This document shows, piece by piece, positions 1 through 11,522 of a stretch of 64,000 nt of DNA. The position numbers were made by a program, and so were the translations under genes. Location: assembly GCA_015709595.1 (NCBI GenBank), contig CP054178.1:2299205-2363204 (forward strand), given 5' to 3'. The stretch is from Phycisphaeraceae bacterium. Its GTDB lineage: Bacteria > Planctomycetota > Phycisphaerae > Phycisphaerales > SM1A02. The notes below the pieces were generated by a model. The model was not told the origin of the DNA. It searched no databases and saw only the letters and a list, made by a program, of their open reading frames with translations. Positions within the stretch are counted from its first letter, which is position 1, and each line of letters begins with the position of its first letter.

Positions 1-147
1 GAGAACGATGAGACGACGGGGGGATGTGGAACCGTGGTGTGGCATGATCTGGGTCGGACGCGGCGGAGAATGAGTCACCCGCGAGGAACAGCGACTCCCA
101 TCAGGGTATCGAACAAGCCGGCGCCGGGTCGTCCTTGCCGACGCGCT

Positions 148-528
148 TCATCGCATCTCCGCCTCCTGCTCGTCGATCGCCTCCACCAGCCGCTTCGGCG
201 CGGCGGCGCGCCAGGCGGTCTGAAGAAGCCCGCGGACAAGCCCTTGCCGGGCTTTCGACAGCGTAATGATCGTGCATCCCTGACGTCCCCACGCGCCGCT
301 GGCGGGAGCGAGCGCCTCCGGGTGACTGGCGATGGCGGCGGCCTGTTGCGCGGGGCCGAGTTTCACCATCGCCCAGGTGGTGCGCCCCCGGGGTCCATCG
401 GGCGGACCCAGTGAGGCGAAGATCCGACCCTTGGACGCCGGGACGCGAAAATCCGGGTGACCCATGTGGGCGGATTCGATCGTGTCTGGAAGGGCGAGAG
501 CCAGGCGTCGAAAGGCATCGGCGGTCAT
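148..528 (-). CDS. MmcQ/YjbR-like family protein
   Basis: This encodes a small protein resembling the MmcQ/YjbR fold: an N-terminal helix with the family-like LALALPDTIESAHMGHPDFRV stretch (split here as LALALPDTIE and HMGHPDFRV), then a TTWAMVKL strand and a C-terminal GLVRGLLQTAWR helix. Members are cytosolic, double-wing DNA-binding-like proteins of mostly unknown function. The frame stays open upstream to an ATG at 594, but the family homology begins at the ATG at 528, which I prefer. It stands alone and is divergent from the dikinase gene. Confidence 0.7.
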   Translation of the reverse strand: MTADAFRRLALALPDTIESAHMGHPDFRVPASKGRIFASLGPPDGPRGRTTWAMVKLGPAQQAAAIASHPEALAPASGAWGRQGCTIITLSKARQGLVRGLLQTAWRAAAPKRLVEAIDEQEAEMR

Positions 529-678
529 GCCTGACGGTAGGCGGATGTCCGGTGCTTCGTCTCGAATCCGCGAGGCGATCGTCCATTGATCCACGGCTCC
601 GGGCGCTTACGATTGAACTTCCCCGAAACCGCCGCGACAGTGCTCAAAAACCGCGGTGAACCCCCAAGGACAACCCTG

Positions 679-3384
<2,706 letters not shown>

Positions 3385-3586
3385 AACCTCGCACGCTGGA
3401 TCGCTGTGTTGGCCTTGCGAGCCGCCAAACGTTCGGGCGAGTTCAGTAGTCGGTGCCCTTCACGCCATTCCTGGTTCCCATGATGGGCCATGGCGGTGTT
3501 CACTTCAAGTGGTGGGGGTGTGCGTGAACTGAAGGAACGCACGACGCGGGTCCGCGACAACTCGCGGGGCATCCGGGATGACTGGA

Positions 3587-4111
3587 TCACTCGTCGAGGG
3601 GCAGGTCGTTCGGTGCGATCCCGGCGGCGCGTCGCCATTGCCTGAGCTGGCCCAAGTGATGCGGCGGATGCGCCACGAGCAGCGTGATGGCGATGTGCCC
3701 GATGGTCGGCGAGTAGGGGTGGAACTTCTCCGGCGAGCGCCGCGGGAAGTAGTCCCGGTGCTTCCCGGCGACGACCGCGGCAAGGCGCGCGTTCCGGTCC
3801 CTGAACCGGTCAAGCAGTTCACGCTTCGTCGCATAGGCAGCGCGGTCGGGCACGGGCGTCGTGCCATATCCGAACCGCTCCATCTCGGCGTCGGCCGTCG
3901 GCACGCTTGGGTCGTCGAGCATCGACAGCAGTACGCCCGCGTATGCGTTGAGATGCGACAGCGTCCACGCCGGGTGGTTGACGATGGCGCCCGGCTGCTC
4001 GGTCATGCGTGATTCCGGAACGTCCTCGACGGTCTCGATGAGAAATCCGCTGACCATCGCGTGGATGTCCAGGATGGCGCGGATCGTGTCGGAGGTGTCG
4101 TGGGGGTTCAT
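3587..4111 (-). CDS. DinB-like domain protein
   Basis: A 174-aa protein of the DinB/YfiT four-helix-bundle superfamily. It has the typical histidines: one in the NHPAWTLSHLNAYAG helix and a pair in the C-terminal HPPHHLGQLRQWRR helix, which usually bind a divalent metal. Family members include thiol-dependent transferases and damage-induced proteins of unknown substrate. It is an isolated gene. The adjacent 200-bp gap on its right as read on plus (3385-3586) shows no feature. Confidence 0.85.
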   Translation of the reverse strand: MNPHDTSDTIRAILDIHAMVSGFLIETVEDVPESRMTEQPGAIVNHPAWTLSHLNAYAGVLLSMLDDPSVPTADAEMERFGYGTTPVPDRAAYATKRELLDRFRDRNARLAAVVAGKHRDYFPRRSPEKFHPYSPTIGHIAITLLVAHPPHHLGQLRQWRRAAGIAPNDLPLDE

Positions 4112-4284
4112 GCGGTGAATGCTACTCTACGCAGACAGCGCCCTTCATCGCGGAACGCGATCGCCAAAGCGACAACGCCCGCAAGTGATGGACTCGCGGA
4201 CGCCTTCAATCGTCAATCGAGGTGAGGGGACACGGTTCGTCCTCGGTGCTGAAGGCGCGATCGCTTTCTGTCCCTGCCGGCGGC

Positions 4285-4746
4285 TCACCTTGCCGATCCG
4301 TCCGGACTGGCCAGCACGACCGTGTATCCCTCGGGATCGCGCAGCCAGATCTCCCAGTGATTCGGTCCACCGTCGCCGGTCGGAGGATTGCGGTGCCTCG
4401 GCCTGACGATCTCGGCCTGCAACACAGCCGCGCGAGCGACAGCCGCGTCGAAGTCGTCGATCTCGAACCAGAGCAGTACCCCGTTGCCGTAGGGCCTTGC
4501 GGCGCGGTCGCCGATGAGACCGTGATGGTGTTCGACATCCCACTGGTAGAGCTGCAACACCAACCGCCCATTGCGGATCAGGCGCTCGTAGTGCGGCCCG
4601 CCGTGGGCGCTTCGCACGTTGAGGAGCTCCTGGTACCAGCGACTGACGGACTCGACGTCGCTTACGCAGATGAGCGGCTGGGGAGACGGATGAACGGAGT
4701 GACGCGAGGCCCCGGAGTCGGTGTGGCATGCTGATCTCGAACGCAT
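4285..4746 (-). CDS. VOC (glyoxalase-like) family protein
   Basis: A 153-aa vicinal-oxygen-chelate fold protein. The core reads LICVSDVESVSRWYQELLN, then GNGVLLWFEIDD, and ends with NHWEIWLRDPEGYTVVLASP, the standard beta-alpha-beta-beta-beta pairing with a metal-binding E/H pattern. The substrate is not predictable. The ATG at 4746 has a GGGAGAG ribosome site and lies 14 bp after the stop of the upstream AHSA1 gene, so it is probably the last gene of the ArsR-AHSA1-AHSA1-VOC operon. Confidence 0.85.
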   Translation of the reverse strand: MRSRSACHTDSGASRHSVHPSPQPLICVSDVESVSRWYQELLNVRSAHGGPHYERLIRNGRLVLQLYQWDVEHHHGLIGDRAARPYGNGVLLWFEIDDFDAAVARAAVLQAEIVRPRHRNPPTGDGGPNHWEIWLRDPEGYTVVLASPDGSAR

Positions 4747-4760
4747 GATCTCTCCCGGCT

Positions 4761-5294
4761 TCAGTGCCGAACCTGCTGGGCCAGAATCGCGTCGAGCTGC
4801 TGGTACCCGGCCTCCATGCCCTGATCCATTCCGGAGGCCAGCATGGCGTCGCGGACTTCCTTGGTCGGGCAGGCGATCGTCATCTTCATGTGGGTCTGGC
4901 CACCCTGTTCATCGAGCTCGAGCGTCACCAGCACGGTGCTCGGCTCGGCGTCCTCGCACGGCGAGCCGCAACCCGCCGCGCCGGGGCCCATCTCCATCAT
5001 CTCCGTGTGAACGATCCGCTCGGGGGAAACGACTTCGTGGTATGTTCCGTGGATCATCAGGGCCGCCTTCCCATCCGGCCCGGCCCACTGCCAGCGGAAT
5101 GTCCCGCCCGGTCGCACATCGCCCTTGCAGACCGTCATCTTCCAGTCCGGCGGCGCGAACAGCCACTTCCGCACCAGCCCGGGCTTCGTCATCGCGTCCC
5201 ACACCAGGCGGCGGGGGGCATCGAAGACCCGCGTCATCACGATGTGCAGGTCGTTGGGCGTCGTCACGGTCAGCTTCATCGAAGTCTGCGTCAC
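4761..5294 (-). CDS. SRPBCC/AHSA1 domain protein (second copy)
   Basis: A 177-aa START-like (SRPBCC) protein of the AHSA1 branch. Signatures are MTRVFDAPRRLVWDAMTKPGLVRKWL near the N terminus, RPGGTFRWQW in the middle and a C-terminal GMDQGMEAGYQQLDAIL helix. Such proteins bind hydrophobic ligands or act as small chaperones; no specific ligand is evident. It overlaps the upstream paralogue by 4 bp (ATGA), indicating translational coupling. A Cys-rich insertion (AAGCGSPCEDAE) is absent from the paralogue. Confidence 0.9.
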   Translation of the reverse strand: MTQTSMKLTVTTPNDLHIVMTRVFDAPRRLVWDAMTKPGLVRKWLFAPPDWKMTVCKGDVRPGGTFRWQWAGPDGKAALMIHGTYHEVVSPERIVHTEMMEMGPGAAGCGSPCEDAEPSTVLVTLELDEQGGQTHMKMTIACPTKEVRDAMLASGMDQGMEAGYQQLDAILAQQVRH

Positions 5295-5788
5295 GTGCCA
5301 CCTCCCATCGACGCCAGCAGCTTCTCCAGCCGCTGATAGCCGACTTCCATCCCCTCCTGCATGCCGGTCTTCAGCGCGCCGTCGCGCGCCTCGCGCGACG
5401 AGTACAGCACTGTCATCGCCACCGTCGTCTGGCCGGCGCGTTCGGTGAGCACGAGCGTGACCAGCGTCTCGCCCCCCGTCCAGTCCTCATCGAAGATCTC
5501 GGTGTGGACGAGCCGCTCCGGCGGAACGATCTCGCGGTACACGCCGCGGAGCCCCATTTCCGTCCCGTCGGGTCCGCGCCAGACCCAGCGGAATGCCCCG
5601 CCAGGCCGCAGGTCCATTTCGCATACCGCCAGCGTCCAGTCGTCCCACCCGTGCAGCCACTTCTTGAGCAACTCGGGCCTTGTCCACGCCTCCCACACCA
5701 GGCGCCGGGGCGCATCGAACGTCCGCGTCATCAAGACCTCACGGTCGCTCGGTGTCGTGACCTCCAGCTTGCAGCTTGTCGTCTTCAT
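5291..5788 (-). CDS. SRPBCC/AHSA1 domain protein (first copy)
   Basis: A 165-aa AHSA1-branch SRPBCC protein, clearly paralogous to the next gene (shared FDAPRRLVWEAWTRPELLKKWL, LRPGGAFRWVWRGPDG, GMQEGMEVGYQRLEKLL). The start at 5788 is fixed by a 4-bp ATGA overlap with the ArsR gene stop. ArsR plus AHSA1 is a common pairing in which the regulator controls the SRPBCC genes. The ligand is unknown. Confidence 0.9.
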   Translation of the reverse strand: MKTTSCKLEVTTPSDREVLMTRTFDAPRRLVWEAWTRPELLKKWLHGWDDWTLAVCEMDLRPGGAFRWVWRGPDGTEMGLRGVYREIVPPERLVHTEIFDEDWTGGETLVTLVLTERAGQTTVAMTVLYSSREARDGALKTGMQEGMEVGYQRLEKLLASMGGGT

Positions 5789-6162
5789 CGGGGGTTCCCT
5801 TTCTCGTTGCGGCCACCGGCGTCTTCCTCCGCGGCCTTCATTTGGTCCAGCAGCGCATCCAGTCGCAGGAAGTTCCGCTCCCAGCTTCGGCGGAACGCTT
5901 CCAGCCATCGCTCGGTCTCTTCCAGTGGCTTGCCTACGAGCCGGCAGATGTGCGTGCGCCCGACGACGCGTCGTCGCACGAGCCCGGCCCGTTCCAGCAC
6001 TCGGACGTGCTTGGACGCCGCGGGAAACGACATGCTCAGCGGGGCGGCCAGCTCGCTGAGGTTCCGCTCCTGATGGGCCAGGGAGCGCAGGATGGCCCGG
6101 CGGGCGGGATGCGCCAGAGCGTGAAAGGCGCGGTCCAGGATTGGGGAAAAATCCGAAACCAT
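5785..6162 (-). CDS. ArsR-family transcriptional regulator
   Basis: A 125-aa winged-helix repressor. The core AFHALAHPARRAILRSLAHQERNLSELA followed by FPAASKHVRVLERAGLV (split motif of the recognition helix) and RRRVVGRTHICRL wing is typical of the ArsR/SmtB type paired with AHSA1 genes. No metal-binding Cys pair is seen, so it probably does not sense metals. The ATG at 6162 lies inside the proximal operator-like palindrome, suggesting autorepression of the whole operon. Confidence 0.92.
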   Translation of the reverse strand: MVSDFSPILDRAFHALAHPARRAILRSLAHQERNLSELAAPLSMSFPAASKHVRVLERAGLVRRRVVGRTHICRLVGKPLEETERWLEAFRRSWERNFLRLDALLDQMKAAEEDAGGRNEKGNPR

Positions 6163-6207
6163 GTGGTTTAGTTTATCCGCGGGCAGGCATTTGTCAACCA
6201 TTTGGTT
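6157..6207 (-). promoter_or_regulatory. Paired palindromic operators of the ArsR operon
   Basis: Two nearly identical palindromes, AACCATGTGGTT at 6157-6168 and AACCATTTGGTT at 6196-6207, are centred 39 bp apart. The first covers the arsR start codon. Two spaced dyads before an autoregulated winged-helix gene fit dimeric ArsR sites; the binding itself is inferred. Confidence 0.7.
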
Positions 6208-6236
6208 TAATGTTTTTTGACCGCTGCGTCCCGGCG

Positions 6237-6343
6237 GTCTGTTTGAACTACCGTCTGGACGGCGCAACTCTCGTGTTGGCAACGAAAAAGCCCTGCGACG
6301 AGCTCGTCGAAGGGCTTGATCTCTCGAACAATCGGGGTGACAG
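6237..6343 (+). pseudogene. Remnant of a large serine recombinase 3' end
   Basis: About 107 bp align with the last codons of the intact recombinase gene at about 50825-50935, with roughly 87% identity by eye. The translated remnant VCLNYRLDGATLVLATKKP matches VCLNCRLDGATLVFTTRKP of the intact gene, and both end in ATCGGGGTGA/GTCGGGGTGA. In the intact copy that terminal sequence overlaps a tRNA-Pro 3' end. Here no tRNA follows. It is a decayed scar of a related element. Confidence 0.75.
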
Positions 6344-6474
6344 TACGCCAATAGAACTTTTTGTGCAGGGAATCCGCTCCTGGGGGCCAGAAACGCGGGT
6401 TCTGCTGGCCGTGAAACCGTGAAACGCGCCTGGCCAGGGGGGCAAGGGCCGACAGGGCACGGTTGAGGGGCATC

Positions 6475-6996
6475 TCACCCGGAGCTTCGCATCTGAGGCT
6501 TGGTCGTGGAAGTGTGTGCCGCGATGATCCGCCACTCGCCGTTGTCGCGTTGAGCAAGGATCAGAACGACCCCGGTGAACTCCGACACTGCTCGCTCACC
6601 TTGCCGGATTACAGTCGTGGTGCCAAGCTGCGCCCAGGCGGCGGAGTCCGACATCGGAACGATGCGAACCGAGGTGAGTTCATGGGAGTGTTGTAGGCCG
6701 GGCGGAAAGCTCGCCAGGGCGGCAACGACATCATCGGCGCTTTGATAGCGGGCCTCACCGTCTTCAAGCCAGACGAAACGCTCGTCATCCGCCAGCACCG
6801 ATCGGACGGCGGCCTCGTCGCGTGATTCAAACGATTGAATCCAGCGGTCGAGCAGGGCGCGAACATCCTCGTCGACCTGCGCGGTAGTTGCAACCGACTG
6901 CCGCAACGGGCAACTCTCGCACCCGGAGCCGATAGTGGCGAGCGCGGCGCAGACGATCAGTGCTACACGTGCCAGAGGCGATGTCGGCGTATTCAC
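6475..6996 (-). CDS. Lipoprotein with SnoaL/DUF4440-like domain
   Basis: A 173-aa protein with an N-terminal hydrophobic signal (LARVALIVCAALATIGSGC) and a lipobox-like ending at Cys26, so probably exported and lipidated. The mature part (VRALLDRWIQSFESRDEAAV, DDERFVWLEDGEARYQSADD, GEWRIIAAHTS) looks like the NTF2-like SnoaL/DUF4440 fold. Ligand unknown. It is translationally coupled (4-bp overlap) to the upstream VOC gene. Confidence 0.8.
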   Translation of the reverse strand: MNTPTSPLARVALIVCAALATIGSGCESCPLRQSVATTAQVDEDVRALLDRWIQSFESRDEAAVRSVLADDERFVWLEDGEARYQSADDVVAALASFPPGLQHSHELTSVRIVPMSDSAAWAQLGTTTVIRQGERAVSEFTGVVLILAQRDNGEWRIIAAHTSTTKPQMRSSG

Positions 6997-7388
6997 CGGC
7001 TTGCTCCCATCGATTCAAAGACACCCGGCAGGTATTGGATGGCGCTGGCGATGTTCCCCTCCGTGTCCTGGAACTTCATCACGGTCCCCACGCCCTGGAT
7101 CAGGAATGCCGGCATCACGACGTGGCCGCCGTGCTTGACGATCAGTTCCGCCATCGACTTGACATCACGCACGCTGATCGAGCACTCGAACCCGCGCATG
7201 CCGGTTCCGGTAAGCGGCTCCTGCCTCTTCTGAAGCGCCCCTTCGACGCCGGACTGTCCGGTGTGAATCCGCCAGAAGTCCGGCGGTCCCCACGGCTCGA
7301 AGCGCCAGCCAAAGACCGCTTGGTAGAACGCCATGGCGCGAGCGCAGTCATCGGCATGGATTGCAAAGTGGCAGAGTGGGTTCGACAT
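6993..7388 (-). CDS. VOC family protein
   Basis: A 131-aa glyoxalase/bleomycin-resistance-fold protein of the bacterial VOC type: CHFAIHADDCARAMAFYQAVFGW at the N terminus (the family's first beta-alpha unit) and MKFQDTEGNIASAIQY at the C terminus. The ATG at 7388 is preceded by AAAGGAG. It begins a two-gene operon with the lipoprotein and is divergent from the AraC regulator, which may control it. Confidence 0.9.
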   Translation of the reverse strand: MSNPLCHFAIHADDCARAMAFYQAVFGWRFEPWGPPDFWRIHTGQSGVEGALQKRQEPLTGTGMRGFECSISVRDVKSMAELIVKHGGHVVMPAFLIQGVGTVMKFQDTEGNIASAIQYLPGVFESMGASR

Positions 7389-7468
7389 CGAGCGGCTCCT
7401 TTGGACGATTGACACCGTGGAATCTACGGCGTGGATCGCGTGTCGTCGAGCCGATATACTGCCGATTG

Positions 7469-8344
7469 ATGTCGAGAAAACGACACGAGCCTTGTGTCCG
7501 CTGCCTCGGACTCACCCTCCCACCGGGCCACCGCATCGAGTTCCATGCCCACGATTGGCCGCAGCTCATCTACGCGGTTCGCGGCGTCATCTCGGTGACG
7601 ACGAGCGCCGGGGCGTGGGTTGTGCCGCCCATGCGTGCCCTTTGGGTGGCAGGGGGAGTTGAGCACGCACTCCACATGCAGGGGCGCGTCGAGATGCAGA
7701 CGCTCTACTTTCGACCCGATTTCGCACCAGTGATGGAGTCGGAGTGCTGCGTGATCAACATCTGGCCGCTCCTGCGTGAACTGATCGTTTCGATCGTTGC
7801 GGCGGGCGCCTTGAGCGATACAACGCCGAGCGATCGTGCGCGCTTGCGACTCCTGCTCGATCTGCTCGTCGTCGTCCCGAAACGCCCGCTCGCCCTGCCG
7901 ATGCCAATGGACCCCCGCGCCCGGAGGGTCGCCGAAAGGGTGCTCGATCGCGTCGGCGCCCCGGGTTCATTGGCCGATCTGGCACGGACGAGCGGCGCAA
8001 GCGCCCGTACCATCGAGCGGGCCTTTCTTGACCAGACCGGCATGACCTTCGGACGCTGGCGCCAGCGGGCACGCCTTCTGGAGGCGATCAGGCTGCTCGG
8101 TGAGGGAACGCAGGTGACGGCTGTGGCCATGAGCGTTGGCTACCGGAGCCCGAGCGCCTTCGTGGCGGCGTTCAAGAAATGCCTTGGGAGAACTCCAGCG
8201 CAGTATTTCCGCCTCGAGGAAGCATCGCCTGTCGAATCAGTAAGGGAACCGGCAGAAACTGCGGGCGCTCTGTCCGCGCCACGGCGGGGCCGTCGATCGA
8301 CCTTGCCGGGATCCGTGAACCGTCTCGTGGGGGATAGAGGGTGA
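7469..8344 (+). CDS. AraC-family transcriptional regulator
   Basis: A 291-aa regulator. The N-terminal half is a cupin-like sensor (HRIEFHAHDWPQLIYAVRG, HxH ligand-type motif). The C-terminal third carries two helix-turn-helix units (SLADLARTSGASARTIERAF and VTAVAMSVGYRSPSAFVAAF, then GRTPAQYFR), the AraC signature. It is divergent from the VOC/lipoprotein pair, with an 80-bp shared promoter gap. The inducer is unknown. A Pro/Arg-rich tail after the HTH seems nonconserved. Confidence 0.93.
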   Translation: MSRKRHEPCVRCLGLTLPPGHRIEFHAHDWPQLIYAVRGVISVTTSAGAWVVPPMRALWVAGGVEHALHMQGRVEMQTLYFRPDFAPVMESECCVINIWPLLRELIVSIVAAGALSDTTPSDRARLRLLLDLLVVVPKRPLALPMPMDPRARRVAERVLDRVGAPGSLADLARTSGASARTIERAFLDQTGMTFGRWRQRARLLEAIRLLGEGTQVTAVAMSVGYRSPSAFVAAFKKCLGRTPAQYFRLEEASPVESVREPAETAGALSAPRRGRRSTLPGSVNRLVGDRG

Positions 8345-11163
8345 GGCTTGGAGCGGGAGAAGGGCCGCGTCTCCCGTTCCATCAGCGTGGTCGGTCTGTG
8401 AAGTTCAGTGACAGGAAACTGGACGCGCGGGCGATTCTGCCCGGTGTCCATCCATCAGGGCCGCGTCGGCCTCCGCGGCAAGCCCGATCTTCACCGTGAC
8501 TTGCGGCGCGTTATTGGTGTCCATCCATCAGGGCCGCGTCGGCCTCCGCGGCGGCCAGCGTGCCGGGCGTGGCCTCGATCGAGGCCGCGAGTGTCCATCC
8601 ATCAGGGCCGCGTCGGCCTCCGCGGCCCGCCGACGCATACGAGCGCGTGTGCGCCGCTCTCGAGTGTCCATCCATCAGGGCCGCGTCGGCCTCCGCGGCT
8701 CGTGCAGGAATCCTCGCGGATCTCCCTGAAGGAGTTGTGTCCATCCATCAGGGCCGCGTCGGCCTCCGCGGCCCGGTTTTCACACCCCGCGGGCCAGCAG
8801 ATGCCAAGTGTCCATCCATCAGGGCCGCGTCGGTCGGCCTCCGCGGCGGCGAGATCAGCGCAGCTCGATGCGCTGATGGTGTGTCCATCCATCAGGGCCG
8901 CGTCGGCCTCTCTGGCGGCCATGCCGCGCACGACGAAACCTCGGCGTCAGCAGCTGTGTCCATCCATCAGGGCCGCGTCGGCCTCCGCGGCCCGGATCGG
9001 AGCGAGCCCGCCTGCACCCACCTCGTGTCCATCCATCAGGGCCGCGTCGGCCTCCGCGGCCTGTCAAGCATGTGTCGCATTTCAATCCATCTCCTGTGTC
9101 CATCCATCAGGGCCGCGTCGGCCTCCGCGGCGTTGGAGTACCGCTGCCATCAGGGCGTGAAGGCGCGGTGTCCATCCATCAGGGCCGCGTCGGCCTCCGC
9201 GGCCGCGACCATCGCGCGATGCCAACGTCGATCGAGGTGTCCATCCATCAGGGCCGCGTCGGCCTCCGCGGCGAGTGCGGCCCGTGTGGTGGCCAGCTAC
9301 AACCGGATGCGGTGTCCATCCATCAGGGCCGCGTCGGCCTCCGCGGCGGTGTTGGTGTCGTAGGTCTTGGTCCCGACGACGATGTGTCCATCCATCAGGG
9401 CCGCGTCGGCCTCCGCGGCCTCACTCACGGGGCCGCGTGCGTTCGATCAGGAGTGCATCGGTGTCCATCCATCAGGGCCGCGTCGGCCTCCGCGGCGGGT
9501 CGATTACACAGAGGAGCATCAGCCGATTGTCCGGGTGTCCATCCATCAGGGCCGCGTCGGCCTCCGCGGCCGTAACGCAACTCGCGTTACTTCATTCAGG
9601 AGAAAGTGTCCATCCATCAGGGCCGCGTCGGCCTCCGCGGCCGCGCCCCAGATCTTGAACAGCCCGCCGCCCTGTCGTGTCCATCCATCAGGGCCGCGTC
9701 GGCCTCCGCGGCCGCCCGACCACGCTGGCGGATGTCGGGCCAGCCGTGTCCATCCATCAGGGCCGCGTCGGCCTCTCCGCGGCGGGTCCGAAGTTTCACG
9801 CGGTCGAAGATCATCGACATCGTGTCCATCCATCAGGGCCGCGTCGGCCTCCGCGGCGCTCTGCACCGCGGCCAATCATCCCACGATGGAGGTGTGTCCA
9901 TCCATCAGGGCCGCGTCGGCCTCCGCGGCTGGCAGCGACCGGGAAGGAACAGGACATGGACTTCGAGTGTCCATCCATCAGGGCCGCGTCGGCCTCCGCG
10001 GCCAGCCGCGACCAGTTCAAGCCGCTCGAGGAGGCCCGGTGTCCATCCATCAGGGCCGCGTCGGCCTCCGCGGCGATCCGCGGGAGGCCGGCTCCAAGGA
10101 GACGGGCCTGTGTCCATCCATCAGGGCCGCGTCGGCCTCCGCGGCGGGCACGTACTACGAGCAGCTGACGGAGCGCGAGCAGGTGTCCATCCATCAGGGC
10201 CGCGTCGGCCTCCGCGCGCATCCCGCGCGGCTCAAGAACGCGACCGCCGCAGTGTCCATCCATCAGGGCCGCGTCGGCCTCCGCGGCAAGGCATCGAGCC
10301 CCGACACCGCGGGAGGCGGAGGTGTCCATCCATCAGGGCCGCGTCGGCCTCCGCGGCACTCGCCGAGACGCGCCGCCAACTCACCGACACGATGTGTCCA
10401 TCCATCAGGGCCGCGTCGGCCTCCGCGGCTTGAAGTCGAAGTCTTGCTCACCAGCTCCCTCAAAGTGTCCATCCATCAGGGCCGCGTCGGCCTCCGCGGC
10501 CCCGATGTCGATCGCGGTGGCGCCCAGGTTGTGGTGTCCATCCATCAGGGCCGCGTCGGCCTCCGCGGCCCGTCGCCATCGGACAGCATCACGCACGCCA
10601 GACAGTGTCCATCCATCAGGGCCGCGTCGGCCTCCGCGGCCAACGCGCGAAGGCGAATCGATCATCCACGCCGCGTGTCCATCCATCAGGGCCGCGTCGG
10701 CCTCCGCGGCCTGACGGCCGGGCATAGGAGTCGCCCAGGTTCACGTGTCCATCCATCAGGGCCGCGTCGGCCTCCGCGGCCGGACTTGCCGCGGCCGCGG
10801 GCCACGCCGCGGATGTGTCCATCCATCAGGGCCGCGTCGGCCTCCGCGGCTCTCGATGGTCATGTCGCATTGCTCCTAGACTCGAGTGTCCATCCATCAG
10901 GGCCGCGTCGGCCTCCGCGGCGGTCACCCTTCTTGCACCAGCAGCGCAAGTGAGCCATGTGTCCATCCATCAGGGCCGCGTCGGCCTCCGCGGCAATGCC
11001 GGCGGGGCACATCATCTACGTCGGCGTCAAGTGTCCATCCATCAGGGCCGCGTCGGCCTCCGCGGCATCGATCCCACCCATATTGTCTACGTCATGGTCA
11101 AGTGTCCATCCATCAGGGCCGCGTCGGCCTCCGCGGCCACGGAGACCCATGATGATCGTGCCG

Positions 11164-11522
11164 CGCCGCTCGGAGCCATCCATCAGGGCCGCGTCGGCGC
11201 TCCGCGGCCTGCTCGCAATGCGACCCGCTGGCGGCGCGCGACGGCGTGTCCATCCATCAGGGCCGCGTCGGCCTCCGCGGCCCCATGGGCTGCACGGCCA
11301 TCAACCTGACTGTCCATCCGCCATCAGGGCGTCCATCCATCGCAGGGCGGCGGGCCTGGCGGGCATCATCGGTCGGCCGTCCGCATCGTCGCGCTGCCAT
11401 CGTCAGGGCCATCCATCGGGCGCGCGTCGGCCTGCGCGGCCCAGGGCCCGAAGAGGTCACCACGCCTGACGGCCATACGCCGGCATCATCCATCCATCAG
11501 GCGCGTCGGCCTCCGCGGCCTG
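11164..11522 (-). repeat. Degenerate segment inside the CRISPR array
   Basis: Five consecutive units lose the regular repeat: fragments such as TGTCCATCCGCCATCAGGG and CCATCCATCGGGCGCGCG carry insertions, deletions and shuffled pieces, before the perfect repeat resumes at 11554. Smaller damaged units occur around 11780-11880, 14211, 15139 and 15633. Either real decay or consensus error in the assembly could explain this. Confidence 0.85.

Noticed and set aside
8345-8443. Leader at the left end, array transcribed on plus
   Set aside because: The tracrRNA anti-repeats, the ACAC repeat end and cas gene direction all favour minus; no leader-like feature was found at the left.
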